This document shows, in pieces, positions 36,045 through 36,269 of a DNA stretch of 36,269 nucleotides; positions within the stretch are counted from its first letter, which is position 1, and each line of letters opens with the position of its first letter. A program made the position numbers and the translations under genes. This DNA comes from an uncultured Patescibacteria group bacterium (lineage in GTDB: Bacteria; Patescibacteriota; JACMRA01). Below the pieces are notes generated by a model. The model was given only the letters and a program-made list of their open reading frames with translations, did not search any database and was not told the origin of the DNA. The DNA lies in contig CALIJC010000016.1 of NCBI GenBank assembly GCA_938017575.1, positions 1-36,269 of the forward strand. The letters are read 5' to 3'.

Positions 36045-36269
36045 CTAATAAGTATAATTTTTAATTTTGTCTCCTTTGAATAGCATTACTTTTACACCAA
36101 GAATTCCTGCAGTAGTTCTACAATGGACCAAAGCATAATCAATTGAAGCATCAATTGTGTGTCGAGGAATACTACCAAAAGCAAATTCTTCTTTTCTAGC
36201 AATTTCAGCTTTGTTAAGCCTTCCTTTGATTACTATTTTTGCTCCTAAGATACCAGAATACCTAATTTT
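36045..36269 (-). CDS. rpsC: 30S ribosomal protein S3, C-terminal part (runs off window)
   Basis: Translated by hand: ...KIRYSGILGAKIVIKGRLNKAEIARKEEFAFGSIPRHTIDASIDYALVHCRTTAGILGVKVMLFKGDKIKNYTY*. Confidence 0.92.
   Translation of the reverse strand, partial: KIRYSGILGAKIVIKGRLNKAEIARKEEFAFGSIPRHTIDASIDYALVHCRTTAGILGVKVMLFKGDKIKNYTY

Overview
AT-rich bacterial chromosomal window with a reduced, CPR/Patescibacteria-like gene style; the phylum is inferred, not proven. Genetic code 11 fits: TAA, TAG and TGA all act as stops. Core content, left to right: a possible RecO-like fragment, a membrane-anchored family-5 peptide-binding protein, an HPF-like protein, an ABM-domain protein, purB, htpX, secG, ppa, rpsA, several large envelope proteins, tRNA-Tyr and tRNA-Gly, grpE, lgt, a divergent lspA, ruvB, a DsbA-like protein, xseB, an orphan 5S rRNA, tgt, a bacterial PH-domain protein, murC, a HIT protein, rpoA, tRNA-Ile, and a rearranged ribosomal-protein operon (rplO, rplY, tsf, rpsE, rplR, rplF, rpsH, rpsN, rplE, rplX, rplN, rplP, rpsQ, rpsC-partial). 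The strongest candidate for something undescribed is the ~1 kb gene-free stretch at 470-1480. It reads as six consecutive promoter/structured-RNA/terminator cassettes of unrelated sequence, each TTGACA/TTGACG box lying just after the preceding hairpin. Other points worth checking are a stand-alone 5S rRNA with its own promoter, several apparently leaderless genes, a Tgt lacking the zinc-binding cysteines, an rpsQ/rplP order swap, an LSRTG-anchored surface protein, and two small ORFs missing from the ORF track. All calls come from reading the sequence; no database or folding search was run.
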